Source: a virus
Length of the DNA stretch: 27,722 nt
Direction: 5' to 3' (one strand)
Virus record (IMG/VR): IMGVR_UViG_3300045135_001629
Span: 1-27,722 of that record
Positions 1-8,126 of the stretch are shown piece after piece. How positions within the stretch are numbered: the first letter of the stretch is position 1; every line of letters begins with the position of its first letter. The notes under the pieces were generated by a model that searched no databases, was not told the origin of the DNA, and was given only the letters and a program-made list of their open reading frames with translations. Made by a program: the position numbers and the translations under genes.

Positions 1-101
1 CTTGCAAAGGTGCTAACGATAGTCTCGTAAATATCGCCCCAACCTATACTATTATTTATTTCTCCAAAATGTGTTGTTTCGTATATCTTTCCCCAACTCA
101 T
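1..101 (-). CDS. Small phage protein, 3' part cut by window edge
   Basis: The frame opens with ATG at 101-99 and runs off the left edge without a stop, giving 33 codons. The visible part begins MSWGKIYETTHFG and contains a second similar turn, GWGDIYETI, so a short W-G-x-I-Y motif is repeated about 20 residues apart. I recall short proteins with this repeated motif from flavobacterial phages next to the head genes, but know no function for them. It overlaps the preceding 39-codon frame by 50 bases in another frame. The A/T-rich leader with no Shine-Dalgarno is like its neighbours. If the genome is circular or permuted, the rest may lie beyond the right edge. Confidence 0.6.
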   Translation of the reverse strand, partial: MSWGKIYETTHFGEINNSIGWGDIYETIVSTFA

Positions 102-171
102 TATTATTCTTTTTAAGATAACTATTTAGCTTGATTTCGTTATCTTTCTTTACTTTATACTGTTTTTTCAT
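52..171 (-). CDS. Tiny basic hypothetical protein, 39 aa
   Basis: A 39-codon frame whose ATG (171-169) overlaps the TGA of the upstream adaptor-like gene (170-168) in an ATGA arrangement, the coupling used throughout this genome. The product is Lys/Asn-rich, strongly basic and hydrophilic, starting MKKQYKVKKDNEIKL; no domain or membrane segment is visible. Its last third overlaps the next gene in another frame. The stop-start overlap is the main support; composition alone would not be enough. I do not recognise it. Confidence 0.45.
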   Translation of the reverse strand: MKKQYKVKKDNEIKLNSYLKKNNNELGKDIRNNTFWRNK

Positions 172-671
172 AAAACCCACCCAGAGTATGTGCTATCTTT
201 ATCAGGATAAATATCCTCATTGTTGTTAGTATAATATTCTGGAAACTTACTGGGAGCATTAAAACTCATATAATCAATAAACCTATCGGTATAATATTGA
301 GCATAATCTCTCTCCTTTGCAGTAAGTGAATCTATTTCTGATTTTTCTGGTTGTGTTGAATTCTCACTATTATGTTTATATATTCCTCCATTACCAATAG
401 TATATGCTGCAAAAGGTAAATACTCCGCCATAGCATAATGTATCAGCATTGGCTGAACATAGTCATTGACTAATGCTAAATAGTCTCCACTTAAATCATC
501 ATCAATAATATCTTGAGATATCTTGTTATATAAGTCAGTCCCTAGATAATTTCTCACATGGATTTCTTGAGCTAATTTTATAAACTGTAAAAACTTATCA
601 GGATCTACATTTCCGCTTAAAGCAGTATTCCTAACTAAATCAGCTCTTTTTATAAATAGTGCAGTAGCCAT
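168..671 (-). CDS. DUF6712-like head-tail adaptor candidate
   Basis: A 167-residue, mostly helical protein directly downstream of the portal gene and coupled to it by a TAATG overlap (671-673). The N-terminal part (about residues 25-75), with a K-x-A-Q-E-x-H-V-R-N-Y-L-G pattern followed by a long helix, resembles Bacteroidetes phage proteins I know as DUF6712. These sit where the head-tail adaptor (HK97 gp6 type) normally does, so an adaptor role at the portal-tail junction is plausible. The family name comes from memory and the adaptor role from position and predicted helicity. No catalytic motif is seen. Confidence 0.55.
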   Translation of the reverse strand: MATALFIKRADLVRNTALSGNVDPDKFLQFIKLAQEIHVRNYLGTDLYNKISQDIIDDDLSGDYLALVNDYVQPMLIHYAMAEYLPFAAYTIGNGGIYKHNSENSTQPEKSEIDSLTAKERDYAQYYTDRFIDYMSFNAPSKFPEYYTNNNEDIYPDKDSTYSGWVL

Positions 672-1900
672 TATTCTTGTTCTTCTATTTGTTCATCAAT
701 CGTTTCTTCAACGTCTCTCTTTACTCCAGTCTCTTTTTCTATTTCAGAATCGCTAATAGCATTTGTCAAATCAGTAAATTCTAAAGGCTGTAAAGTCTTA
801 AAGTATATATCTAAATCAATCCCATTGAAGTCTAATATTCTCTCTAATTCATCAAGTATTGTAACCTGCATAGGTCTAATAACAGTATTATCCATAAGTA
901 AAGATGCTGTCTGTAATTCTTCAGCATTATTGCCTAATCCACTATTATCTTTAATACCTACCAACATTGGAGAAACTATTCTGTGGGATACCATTACTTT
1001 CTTCATCGACTCATCAGATAAAAACTGATATTGTTGATGAGCATCATTAAGTATAATTGGATCTACAGTAGCAGCTAATTCTTTACTGTCGTTAAATGCA
1101 AGGATGAATTTACCAGCATTACTACTCCCACTAAACTTCTCATAGATTGCCCTTTCAATCATATCACGTTGCTCCTTATCTGGAGTACCATTATTGAAGT
1201 TAATCAACATACTAGGCTGAAGTCCATTCTGTATATTACTTATGTGGTAGTTTGCTATCTCTTCCTCCAATTCAGCATATTGTAATCCTCCTTGATAATC
1301 TACTGGAGAATAATAGTAGAACCCTGCTCTATAAGGTCTAATATATAATATTTCAATACCATCTTGACTCATCCCAAAAGCAGATATTCTTTTAGGTTTT
1401 TCATTCTGTTTTACCTCACTCCAATCAGGAGCATAATAATATGCCTTTATTTCGCCTTCTAAAGCCTTCTCCGCCCTTAACGTCTCTATAGGTATATGTG
1501 ATACCTCTACGATCTCTGAATGGTCTTTAGAATAGATTATTTGAAGTGCTGCTTGACCCATCATCTTATAGTCATAACAAACCTTTTTCATACAGTCTTT
1601 TGTGAATAGCTTTTTCATCTTTTCGTATTCAGCAGGTTTGCTTTCCGAATCGGTAGCTTCTAGTCCTCTCCCATATATCATTTCGGCTATCCCATTGATA
1701 GCTGCATTATTTGTTGGAGACCCATTATATCTATCTATAAGATACTTAAAATACATATTATCTTCTCCATATCCTACCCAATCATACTTTTTAGATTCAA
1801 CAACTTCTGGAGCTGTATAACTAGATAAATTTACAACGTGGATACCATCTTTTGTTTTAGGTAGCGGTTGAGGTTGTCTTTTTGGTATTCTTCTTCCCAT
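671..1900 (-). CDS. Portal protein
   Basis: A 409-residue protein with portal features. The basic Pro-rich N-terminus (residues 1-20) is followed by a W-V-x-Y-G-E-D-N-x-Y stretch (about 41-50) and an N-N-A-A-I-N-G-I-A-x-M-I-Y-G-x-G segment (about 64-80). The C-terminal half has the long helices and the L-L-M-D-N-T-V-I-R-P-M region typical of Bacteroidetes phage portals. Twelve copies would form the DNA gate at one capsid vertex, contacting terminase during packaging and the adaptor afterwards. Its ATG overlaps the previous stop (TAATG at 1898-1902). Unusually, it lies downstream of the capsid gene and far from terminase. Confidence 0.88.
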   Translation of the reverse strand: MGRRIPKRQPQPLPKTKDGIHVVNLSSYTAPEVVESKKYDWVGYGEDNMYFKYLIDRYNGSPTNNAAINGIAEMIYGRGLEATDSESKPAEYEKMKKLFTKDCMKKVCYDYKMMGQAALQIIYSKDHSEIVEVSHIPIETLRAEKALEGEIKAYYYAPDWSEVKQNEKPKRISAFGMSQDGIEILYIRPYRAGFYYYSPVDYQGGLQYAELEEEIANYHISNIQNGLQPSMLINFNNGTPDKEQRDMIERAIYEKFSGSSNAGKFILAFNDSKELAATVDPIILNDAHQQYQFLSDESMKKVMVSHRIVSPMLVGIKDNSGLGNNAEELQTASLLMDNTVIRPMQVTILDELERILDFNGIDLDIYFKTLQPLEFTDLTNAISDSEIEKETGVKRDVEETIDEQIEEQE

Positions 1901-2247
1901 TATAGTATTATAAATTCATTATCGTAACTGTCCTCTTCTGTATATACATTTTCGTTAACAAAATATTTCTCTAGATTAGATTGATTTGTAGCGAATATTA
2001 ATCCTCTATAAATTTCTTCAGTATCAGAAGCGGATACTTGTACACTATATCTATATAACGTATCCACAGTTAATGTAAATGTTCCTGTGAGAACCATATA
2101 TTGTCCTTCATCACTTTTTGTTGGAGTAACTGTAACTGTTTTGTTAGTGTCCTTATTAGTTAATTTAATAACTGGGTCACTCGCATCTTTACGAGGAATT
2201 ATTTTAAGAACTTGACTCCCTGTTGTTGGTAATATATTCATATACAA
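1900..2247 (-). CDS. Probable virion-associated beta-rich protein
   Basis: A 115-residue protein with alternating hydrophobic/polar strands and a Y-R-G-x-I-F-A-T-N-Q segment near residue 80, suggesting a small beta-sandwich. I recall similar proteins of about 110 residues beside portal genes in Bacteroidetes phages, without an assigned function. It is the first gene after an intrinsic terminator (2286-2309), so it needs read-through or its own promoter. A second ATG two codons in could equally be the start. A decoration, neck or tail-completion role is possible from context only. Confidence 0.6.
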   Translation of the reverse strand: MYMNILPTTGSQVLKIIPRKDASDPVIKLTNKDTNKTVTVTPTKSDEGQYMVLTGTFTLTVDTLYRYSVQVSASDTEEIYRGLIFATNQSNLEKYFVNENVYTEEDSYDNEFIIL

Positions 2248-2253
2248 AATAAC

Positions 2254-2281
2254 TAAACATAAGTCGTTTTGTTTTTACAAG
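2254..2281 (-). promoter_or_regulatory. Possible weak promoter for the portal segment
   Basis: On the minus strand CTTGTAAAA (2281-2273) precedes TATGTTTA (2261-2254) by a short spacer of about 16 bases. TATGTTTA differs from TAnnTTTG only at the last base. It lies between the terminator at 2286-2309 and the 115-codon gene, where a promoter would be needed. Spacing is shorter than in the better promoters here, so confidence is low. Confidence 0.25.
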
Positions 2282-2285
2282 ATAC

Positions 2286-2309
2286 AAAAAAAGGGGCATA
2301 AAGCCCCTT
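2286..2309 (-). terminator. Intrinsic terminator after the tail-tube gene
   Basis: On the minus strand a perfect 7-bp stem AAGGGGC/GCCCCTT (2309-2303 with 2297-2291) and a 5-base loop are followed at once by a run of T (2292-2286). It lies about 20 bases past the stop of the 182-residue structural gene. Confidence 0.85.
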
Positions 2310-2329
2310 AATTATACTACCCTATTTGA

Positions 2330-2878
2330 TTAGGGAGTTCGTTGCGTTGAAGGAGCATCAGTCGCACTACTCATTCCAGCGAATGGATCAGCAGCAGTAG
2401 CTCCAGAAACGAAATTAGGAGGTGTTACTTCATTTGCAGTAAGAGTCAAAGTGTATCCTTGAAGGTCTCCCATCGCAGTTCCTGTTACCATTGTTCCTCC
2501 AGTAACTTCAGCACCATGTTCTCTACCTACTAAAAGTAAGTTCCCATCAAAAGTCTCTACAAAAACGTGAGGTCTACCAAAAGCCATTAACTTTAATTCT
2601 TTGTTATCCTCTTTTGTTAGTTTATGTAGAGTTAAATTCACTACAGACTCAAAGAATGTTGTACCATTCTCTAAAGAAGTCTGAATATTAGTTTCTAAAG
2701 AAGAGTTCCCTTTTACATCATATGAGTGGTAGCTAAAAGTCCCATCCATATCTGTTACTTCGTCATCAGTTAAGGTTATAGTACCTAAATCACCGAAGTC
2801 AACAAAATGGATTTTTCTAATACCACCAACCGCATCTTTACAGGGTTTCGCTCTTCCACCAGTTAAATCACAAGCCAT
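2330..2878 (-). CDS. Probable major tail (tube) protein
   Basis: The protein is 182 residues when started at the ATG 2878-2876 (MACDLTGGRAKPC). An extension up to 2920 would lie inside the terminator hairpin of the previous gene, so I reject it. The MACDLT-x-GR-x-x-PC start, the N-G-T-T-F-F-E middle segment, and the late T-G-T-A-M-G-D-L-x-G-Y-T-L-T-L segment form a pattern I know from many Bacteroidetes phages and prophages. Abundance-type placement (next to the major capsid gene, between two strong terminators), size and beta-rich character fit a tail tube subunit. A head decoration protein is the main alternative. Confidence 0.6.
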   Translation of the reverse strand: MACDLTGGRAKPCKDAVGGIRKIHFVDFGDLGTITLTDDEVTDMDGTFSYHSYDVKGNSSLETNIQTSLENGTTFFESVVNLTLHKLTKEDNKELKLMAFGRPHVFVETFDGNLLLVGREHGAEVTGGTMVTGTAMGDLQGYTLTLTANEVTPPNFVSGATAADPFAGMSSATDAPSTQRTP

Positions 2879-2891
2879 AATTATCAGTATT

Positions 2892-2929
2892 AAAAAAGGG
2901 CAGGTAGGCACTAGGCTCACCCACCCTTT
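2892..2929 (-). terminator. Intrinsic terminator after the capsid gene
   Basis: In minus-strand RNA an 11-bp stem forms between 2929-2919 and 2905-2895, with two G.U pairs that fit only this strand, followed by T6 (2897-2892). It starts 20 bases past the capsid stop. Read-through must feed the tail-tube gene unless that gene has an unseen promoter. Confidence 0.8.
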
Positions 2930-2948
2930 AAGTTAGTCAATTAATTTA

Positions 2949-3902
2949 TTAGTTAGCAGCGTTAGTGATACCATAAGTTACGATATCCTCAACAATACCA
3001 TACTGTACACCAGCAGTAAATCTCATAATGACTCTCACATTTTGAGAACCATCAAGCTCTGCCATATCTAATACTTTTACTTCGTTATGATCAGAAAGTA
3101 GACCTGTACCAAAGAATAAGTTAGATTTTTCAGCAGCCATAGCTGTGTTGTCAGCAAGACCATTAGCAACGAATATTTTTACACCATCAAAAGATAATGC
3201 TCCATTATTCCACCATTGAGTACCTTGTGCATTAACACCATTCGCACCTAATCCAGAAGCTCCAAAACCACCTAAAGCTCTTACATAAGCTCTAGCGATG
3301 TTTTGAGAAACATATAGATATAGATCTTCAGATCCGTAAAGAGCAGAAGGAATAGCATCTACGATAGATCCTAATTCAGTAACCACGTTAGAAGATGTTA
3401 CTGTAGTTCCAGCTACTTCTTGAGCAGCAGGTAAAGCAGCATCTAAAGCGATTTGAGTAGTAAGACCATCAAACTGTCCGCTTGTAGAAGTATCTCCTGT
3501 CCAGATTGAATTTTCTGTTCTTTGTGCAACTTTAGCTGCAACGTGAGCGATTAAGAAATCACTAAATGCAGGAGGTAAGTCACTATAAGCAGAATATCCC
3601 ATTTGTACAGCTTCCCAGTCAGATACGAAATCTTTCTTACAAAGTTGTAGGTTAACTTGTTGTTCTTCTGGTTGAAGAATTCTTTCAGTAAGAGTTAATG
3701 TAGAAGTAGCAGAGAAATCACAAGAAGCATCTTTTACGATGTCGTTAGTAGATACTTTCTTGATCACTTCTTTTAACTTTACATTAGGTTTTACTGTAAT
3801 ACCACCATTAGCGATGGTAGCACCCTCTAGTAAGGCAGCAGCAATATATTGACCTGCAAACTCACCAGCATAGGTTGTAGTAATTGAAGTAGTAGTAGCC
3901 AT
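2949..3902 (-). CDS. Major capsid protein (HK97-like fold)
   Basis: A 317-residue protein rich in Ala, Gly, Thr and Val. The N-terminal region is followed by a K-V-S-T-N-D-I-V-K-D-A segment and a long helix-rich part (about 105-140: F-S-D-F-L-I-A-H-V-A-A-K-V-A-Q) like the spine helix of HK97 capsid proteins. The C-terminal part has the V-R-V-I-M-R-F-T-A-G-V-Q-Y-G pattern. It follows scaffold and protease genes and ends at a strong terminator, as expected for the most abundant virion protein. The leader upstream of the ATG is purely A/T-rich (TTTTAATAAAAATG), typical for Bacteroidetes initiation. Confidence 0.85.
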   Translation of the reverse strand: MATTTSITTTYAGEFAGQYIAAALLEGATIANGGITVKPNVKLKEVIKKVSTNDIVKDASCDFSATSTLTLTERILQPEEQQVNLQLCKKDFVSDWEAVQMGYSAYSDLPPAFSDFLIAHVAAKVAQRTENSIWTGDTSTSGQFDGLTTQIALDAALPAAQEVAGTTVTSSNVVTELGSIVDAIPSALYGSEDLYLYVSQNIARAYVRALGGFGASGLGANGVNAQGTQWWNNGALSFDGVKIFVANGLADNTAMAAEKSNLFFGTGLLSDHNEVKVLDMAELDGSQNVRVIMRFTAGVQYGIVEDIVTYGITNAAN

Positions 3903-3925
3903 TTTTATTAAAATTTAGACGTTTA

Positions 3926-4462
3926 TTATTTTTTACTTATTCTAGCCATCACACGATCAAAAGTGTTCTGGGGTTTGTTCTGTCCATATTGAAAGTCAAA
4001 TCTTCTAGAGTTTCCTTCTTCTGGATTGTGTTTGATTGCTTCAGCAGCAGGTTCTTTAGAAAGTTCTTTTACTTGCTCCGATAGAGCTTCTTTCTCTTTC
4101 TTCATATAACCCATTTCTTCATCAATCATTTTCTTAATAGCATTAATTTCAGCCTTCATAGCATCCATATCTGCCATATACTTTTCCTCCGAAACATATC
4201 CTTTTGCAAGTTCTGTTTCTTCTCCTGCCTCCAACTCATCTTCGGATGCTTCTACTTCTGAAACTTCAGGAGTTTCTTCGGTAGCGACTTCTTCAGACAA
4301 CTCGGTAGTAGCTTCTTCTTTTACTTCCTCTGTTGTCTCACTTACAGCTTCTACAACCTCCTCTTGAACTTCCGTTTCTGAAAGCTCTTGTAGATCTGGT
4401 TGCTCGTCTGATAGTTTAGACAACTTTTGGAGAATCTCATTTAAAATAGTTGTCGCACTCAT
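3926..4462 (-). CDS. Capsid scaffolding protein
   Basis: A 178-residue, very acidic protein. Residues about 20-90 are a low-complexity Glu/Val/Ser/Thr stretch. Residues about 90-135 form a heptad-like coiled coil (M-D-A-M-K-A-E-I-N-A-I-K-K-M-I-D), and the C-terminal 45 residues turn basic. An acidic coiled-coil protein with a basic tail, directly before the major capsid gene and just after the prohead protease, is the classic layout of a scaffold that guides procapsid assembly and is then degraded. The call rests on composition and position, since scaffolds share little sequence. Confidence 0.75.
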   Translation of the reverse strand: MSATTILNEILQKLSKLSDEQPDLQELSETEVQEEVVEAVSETTEEVKEEATTELSEEVATEETPEVSEVEASEDELEAGEETELAKGYVSEEKYMADMDAMKAEINAIKKMIDEEMGYMKKEKEALSEQVKELSKEPAAEAIKHNPEEGNSRRFDFQYGQNKPQNTFDRVMARISKK

Positions 4463-4515
4463 AATAATTATTAAGGTTTATAAAAGTAATTGGTTGTAAA
4501 TTAAGTGTTAGGTTT

Positions 4516-4896
4516 TTAGTTTGCTGCCGTACAAGTAGCACAATCTAAATATTGTGTTGAAAATGTATTTATATGGATTCCTTCACTTCCTGAAGTAGAT
4601 ATTATAGTATAACATTCATTATGATGATTTTCTAAAGTCAAATAATATACCTTACCGACAGTAAGTTCATAAGTGTGGAGGTGAGCATTATGTCTATGTT
4701 GATCACTACAAGATTCAATAACATAAGAATTGATAACTCCATCCACAACCTCACCTGTTATACTTCCTATTCCTTGAGCTTCTAAAGTTCCATCACAGCA
4801 TTTAGATGAGTATGTTTTACCATCTGGACAAAGACATCCTCTTTTTCCTCCTCTTGGAGATGATCTAGATACTGTAGCGTTTTTTCTTCTTCTCAT
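4516..4896 (-). CDS. Cys-rich CCDG-motif virion-associated protein
   Basis: A 126-residue protein with a very basic Arg/Lys/Ser/Gly N-terminus, then C-L-C-P-D-G-K-T-Y-S-S-K-C-C-D-G followed by A-Q-G-I-G (about residues 21-45). The rest looks beta-rich, with a His-rich patch (residues 67-74, H-R-H-N-A-H-L-H) and a final C-A-T-C. I know the C-x-C...CCDG...AQGIG block from small structural-region proteins of Bacteroidetes phages, where its function is unknown. Cys and His content suggest a metal-stabilised fold. Its ATG overlaps the protease stop (ATGA, 4893-4896), so it is coupled to capsid maturation genes. Confidence 0.6.
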   Translation of the reverse strand: MRRRKNATVSRSSPRGGKRGCLCPDGKTYSSKCCDGTLEAQGIGSITGEVVDGVINSYVIESCSDQHRHNAHLHTYELTVGKVYYLTLENHHNECYTIISTSGSEGIHINTFSTQYLDCATCTAAN

Positions 4897-5813
4897 TCTA
4901 TTTCTCCTATTTCTTTTAGTTTAGACTTTGCCCATCTAAACCCTGCTTTTCCTCCCCAAGCATCATACATCAATTTACCACACCCATCAGAATAGCTTTT
5001 AGAGGCTTCTAAATCCTTTTCGTGGCGAGCTAGGAAGCTATACATCCTCTTAATCGTGGATACTGTTAGATTGGATTTTGAGGCTAACTGGGAGGCTCTT
5101 CGCTTTCCTACGGCAGTCCCACAAGATCCCCATCCGTTTTTATCTACATATTCTAATACTCTTTTAGCGTTACTTACAACACCATCAGGATAATCGTTAT
5201 AAGTAGCTAATTTATACATCTTACTATTGAGGTAGTCTTTAAGCTCTAGAAGTATTTCATTCGCTTCGCTCTCGCTAACCTCTTCGATTTGTGCCATATT
5301 AACCTTATCAGTAAAGTATCCCTCAATCGAGAAACCCTTAACCAATCCAGTCTTAACATAATTATTCCAAACATCATCATTATTTACCTTCATTGAAACC
5401 ATCCAAGTCCCTACAGGAAGTTCCATATCATACTTTCTAGACTTGTCGTATTTCTCATCTTCTATAATCCAAGATTCAACTACTGATAAGCCGTGAAGTT
5501 CTGCTTCGTGTTCTAGAGTAGATTTGTTCTGGTTACCCCTCATAAGGAATAATTCAGAAGCTCTTCTTACAGTATCTTCAGAGAAATATATATAATATTC
5601 ATCTTCACCATCCTGTCTGTAGATGTTTTTATTAGGGATTAAAGCAGCTCCCATAAGGATACGTTTCTCTTTATCTACTTCAGCAAGTTCTATTTTGTTT
5701 TGCTCACTCAAGGCAATAAAATGTTCTTGAATCGCTGGGCGATCTACAATCGAGATAGCTTCTATTCCAGAAAGCAATTCATCTTCGTCTATTAGTAATT
5801 CTATAACTCTCAT
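4893..5813 (-). CDS. XkdF-like prohead protease with extra C-terminal domain
   Basis: A 306-residue protein. Residues about 1-185 match the XkdF-type prohead protease pattern: I-S-I-V-D-R-P-A-I, M-G-A-A-L-I-P-N-K, Y-Y-I-Y-F-S-E-D-T-V-R-R-A, then S-T-L-E-H-E (candidate active-site His), V-V-E-S-W-I-I-E-D and V-K-G-F-S-I-E-G-Y-F (candidate nucleophilic Ser). It would cleave scaffold and capsid during maturation. Residues about 200-306 are a separate domain with V-V-S-N-A-K-R-V-L, W-G-S-C-G-T-A-V-G-K-R-R-A, T-I-K-R-M-Y-S-F-L-A-R-H and M-Y-D-A-W-G-G. I have seen this domain attached to other phage head proteins but know no function for it. It lies directly upstream of scaffold and capsid. Confidence 0.8.
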   Translation of the reverse strand: MRVIELLIDEDELLSGIEAISIVDRPAIQEHFIALSEQNKIELAEVDKEKRILMGAALIPNKNIYRQDGEDEYYIYFSEDTVRRASELFLMRGNQNKSTLEHEAELHGLSVVESWIIEDEKYDKSRKYDMELPVGTWMVSMKVNNDDVWNNYVKTGLVKGFSIEGYFTDKVNMAQIEEVSESEANEILLELKDYLNSKMYKLATYNDYPDGVVSNAKRVLEYVDKNGWGSCGTAVGKRRASQLASKSNLTVSTIKRMYSFLARHEKDLEASKSYSDGCGKLMYDAWGGKAGFRWAKSKLKEIGEIE

Positions 5814-5824
5814 ATTAAAGTAAT

Positions 5825-7990
5825 TTATAACCCTGCGGTTGTTGCAATATTGCGATCAAACTCCTGTTGGTTTGTTATATCTTTTCCTACTACAAATGCT
5901 CTCAAAGGCTGCATTTGTTGTTGTGCTACAGAAGCAGCTAACTGTGATTGTGGAGATGCTCCTACAACATTAAAGTCAGGAGCTTCTACTTGTACATTAG
6001 CTCCAGCTCCGCCTCCTACTCCTCCTCCAGAAGGTTTCTTGAATGAGGATATGGTAGTTGCTAATATATTAGCTATAGCTATTCCAGCTCCTATATTGTT
6101 TCTAGCTACTTGAGCTTCACCTAAAGCAATAAAAGGTGCATTAGCAGGTGGAGGGGCTACTGCTGCTGATTGTAATCTTGTAGCTATATTAGATGCTTGT
6201 GTTTTAATAACTACATCAGCTATAGCAGCTCCCTTTTCAACTATTAAAGCAGCTTTCTGCATGGCTTCATTTTCACCAGCTATAGTTCCAAGTAATTGTG
6301 ATATGCCTTGAGCAAAAGCTACGTATTCTAAATTTATTCTAGTCTTTTCATTAGTATTATCTATTTCTTTTTGTAGAGCTAAATCTGATCGTTGATTATC
6401 TAGATTAAATATATCTTGTCGTAGCTGACTTAATTGTAATTCAGAAAAACCTATTTTTTCAGCATTATCTATAAGGCTTTGTGTTGACCCTATATCATTT
6501 TCTACTTGTGCTATTTTAGAATCATAATAAGTTTGATTAGCATCTAAAGAGAATTTAAGCCTATCTATTTCTGTATTCTCAATAGATCTATTTATCTCAT
6601 TAATCGCTCGACCTTCTTTATCTTTAAGGGATATTCTCTTTTCTATAAATGCATTTTCTATAGATAATAAAACATTTTTATGTTTAGTCTCTGCATCTAT
6701 TATAGATTCTTGGAATTCCCTTTCCGCATCAGCTATAAGCTCATTAGCATCTTTTCTGTCTTTTACCTGTTCTTTATATTCTTCTAATCTTTTGGATTCT
6801 CTCTCCTTAAAAACAGCAACTCTTCTGTCAGCTTCCTTTTTAGCAAATTCTTCATCAATATCTAGTTGGTCTTGTGCATTTATAGTCTTTTCTTTTGCTG
6901 CTGCCTGATCAAATTGTAATTGTAGTCTAGATAGGTCTATTAGTTTCTGCTTAAATCTTCTTAATTCAGCCCCAGTATCATCTTCATCTGGGGGAGTGAC
7001 AACAATACCTCTTTTACGAAGTCTAGTTACTTCTTTCTGAAATTCATCAACAGCTGTTCTTGATTCAATAATTCTTTGAGTTAAATCCTTTAGATTTAAT
7101 TCATCTTGTTTAGTAAGCTCTCCCTGACTTTTTTGTAGAATTTTATCTTGTTCTAATCTTAATTTTTTCTGTTTACTTTCCTCTCTAAATATATCAAGTA
7201 GTCTAAAAGCAATTTCTAATCTAGCATCATTAGCAATAGTTTCATCCTTTATTATTTCTGCATTTTTTACTCCTATTTCCCCAAACCTAAACGATATTTC
7301 TTGCAAAGATTTATCTGTTGACTGTAATAAATTAAGACCATTCTTAAAGTTTACTATAAAATTATCAGTAAAACTATCTGCTATTTCTTCCACCTGACCA
7401 GCAAGGAGTTTTCTTTTAGCTATATTTTTAGCCATCTCCTCATTATTCTTTCTTAATGCCTCTGTTTCTTCTTCTATAGCAGTTTTGCTTTTCTTGAACA
7501 GTTTTTCTATTTTAGGAAGGAAAGATATAAGAAGTTGGATTCCAATTAAAATACCCCCAGTACCTAACAGATCTCTACCTAGTGATTTTAGCGTAGCACC
7601 AAATCCTCCAGCGTTTTGTGCTGATATCTGAAATAAAGATACGAGCTGACCCAAGTTGTTTGCCATACCTTGAAACCCATAATTAGCATCAGAAGCTAAT
7701 CTAGATGTCTCTAAAAGTATAGCATTGTTAAGACCACTAGTTGCTTTTGCGTTTTTAGTTGCAGAAGCTACATTCATTTGTGCAGCAGCTTGAGCCTTTA
7801 AGGATGCAATTAAATTTCTTTTTTGTATGGCTGATTTTTCATCAGCTATAATTTGTTCTTTTTGTGCTTGAGTTAGAACAGTTACTTTAGAAGATAAGTT
7901 TTCAACTGAATTAGAAGTTTTATCTATAGTTGCTTTAGCTCCCTTTTCCTTAAATTCAACACTAATTATTATCTTTTTAGTATCTGCCAT
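5825..7990 (-). CDS. Tail tape measure protein
   Basis: A 721-residue protein and one of the two longest in the tail block. Residues 1-100 are a helical N-terminus rich in Ala, Lys and Gln. Around 130-165 a hydrophobic segment (G-I-L-I-G-I-Q-L-L-I-S-F-L) could cross the membrane. Residues about 165-550 are charged coiled coil, then an Ala-rich hydrophobic stretch and a Gly-rich linker (G-G-G-V-G-G-G-A-G). The C-terminal P-D-F-N-V-V-G-A-S segment recurs in tape measure proteins of Bacteroidetes phages. By the usual rule of about 1.5 Angstrom per residue, the tail would be roughly 0.1 micrometre long. Unusually, it follows the tip genes instead of directly following the chaperone. Confidence 0.8.
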   Translation of the reverse strand: MADTKKIIISVEFKEKGAKATIDKTSNSVENLSSKVTVLTQAQKEQIIADEKSAIQKRNLIASLKAQAAAQMNVASATKNAKATSGLNNAILLETSRLASDANYGFQGMANNLGQLVSLFQISAQNAGGFGATLKSLGRDLLGTGGILIGIQLLISFLPKIEKLFKKSKTAIEEETEALRKNNEEMAKNIAKRKLLAGQVEEIADSFTDNFIVNFKNGLNLLQSTDKSLQEISFRFGEIGVKNAEIIKDETIANDARLEIAFRLLDIFREESKQKKLRLEQDKILQKSQGELTKQDELNLKDLTQRIIESRTAVDEFQKEVTRLRKRGIVVTPPDEDDTGAELRRFKQKLIDLSRLQLQFDQAAAKEKTINAQDQLDIDEEFAKKEADRRVAVFKERESKRLEEYKEQVKDRKDANELIADAEREFQESIIDAETKHKNVLLSIENAFIEKRISLKDKEGRAINEINRSIENTEIDRLKFSLDANQTYYDSKIAQVENDIGSTQSLIDNAEKIGFSELQLSQLRQDIFNLDNQRSDLALQKEIDNTNEKTRINLEYVAFAQGISQLLGTIAGENEAMQKAALIVEKGAAIADVVIKTQASNIATRLQSAAVAPPPANAPFIALGEAQVARNNIGAGIAIANILATTISSFKKPSGGGVGGGAGANVQVEAPDFNVVGASPQSQLAASVAQQQMQPLRAFVVGKDITNQQEFDRNIATTAGL

Positions 7991-8126
7991 AATACACTCT
8001 CTTTAATTGTTTTTTAACGTCACTCATATTTGCACAAGCCTTGTATTTACCTTTGGCAATATCAATATTCTCTGATACTCCGTACCAGTCATTTACCGCT
8101 AATAATTCTAATATCTGTTTTATCAT
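7977..8126 (-). CDS. Small protein between tail hub and tape measure, 49 aa
   Basis: A 49-codon frame starting at ATG 8126-8124, which overlaps the TGA of the upstream tail gene (ATGA), and ending in TAA 7979-7977, 14 bases inside the tape measure gene. The product begins MIKQILELLAVNDWYGVSE and has a basic C-terminus. Overlaps at both ends fill the gap between two long tail genes exactly, which argues strongly for a real gene. Function is unknown. Its position would suit a small tape-measure partner or chaperone, but no motif shows it. Confidence 0.65.
   Translation of the reverse strand: MIKQILELLAVNDWYGVSENIDIAKGKYKACANMSDVKKQLKRVYYGRY

Noticed and set aside
2879-2920. Upstream extension of the tail-tube protein (hydrophobic start resembling a signal peptide)
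   Set aside because: These codons are the arm and loop of the capsid terminator; the conserved M-A-C-D-L-T start fits the ATG at 2878.
5850-6113. Plus-strand Cys/Ala/Pro-rich frame of 87 codons
   Set aside because: Lies fully inside the tape measure gene; composition mirrors the Gly/Ala-rich C-terminus on the other strand.
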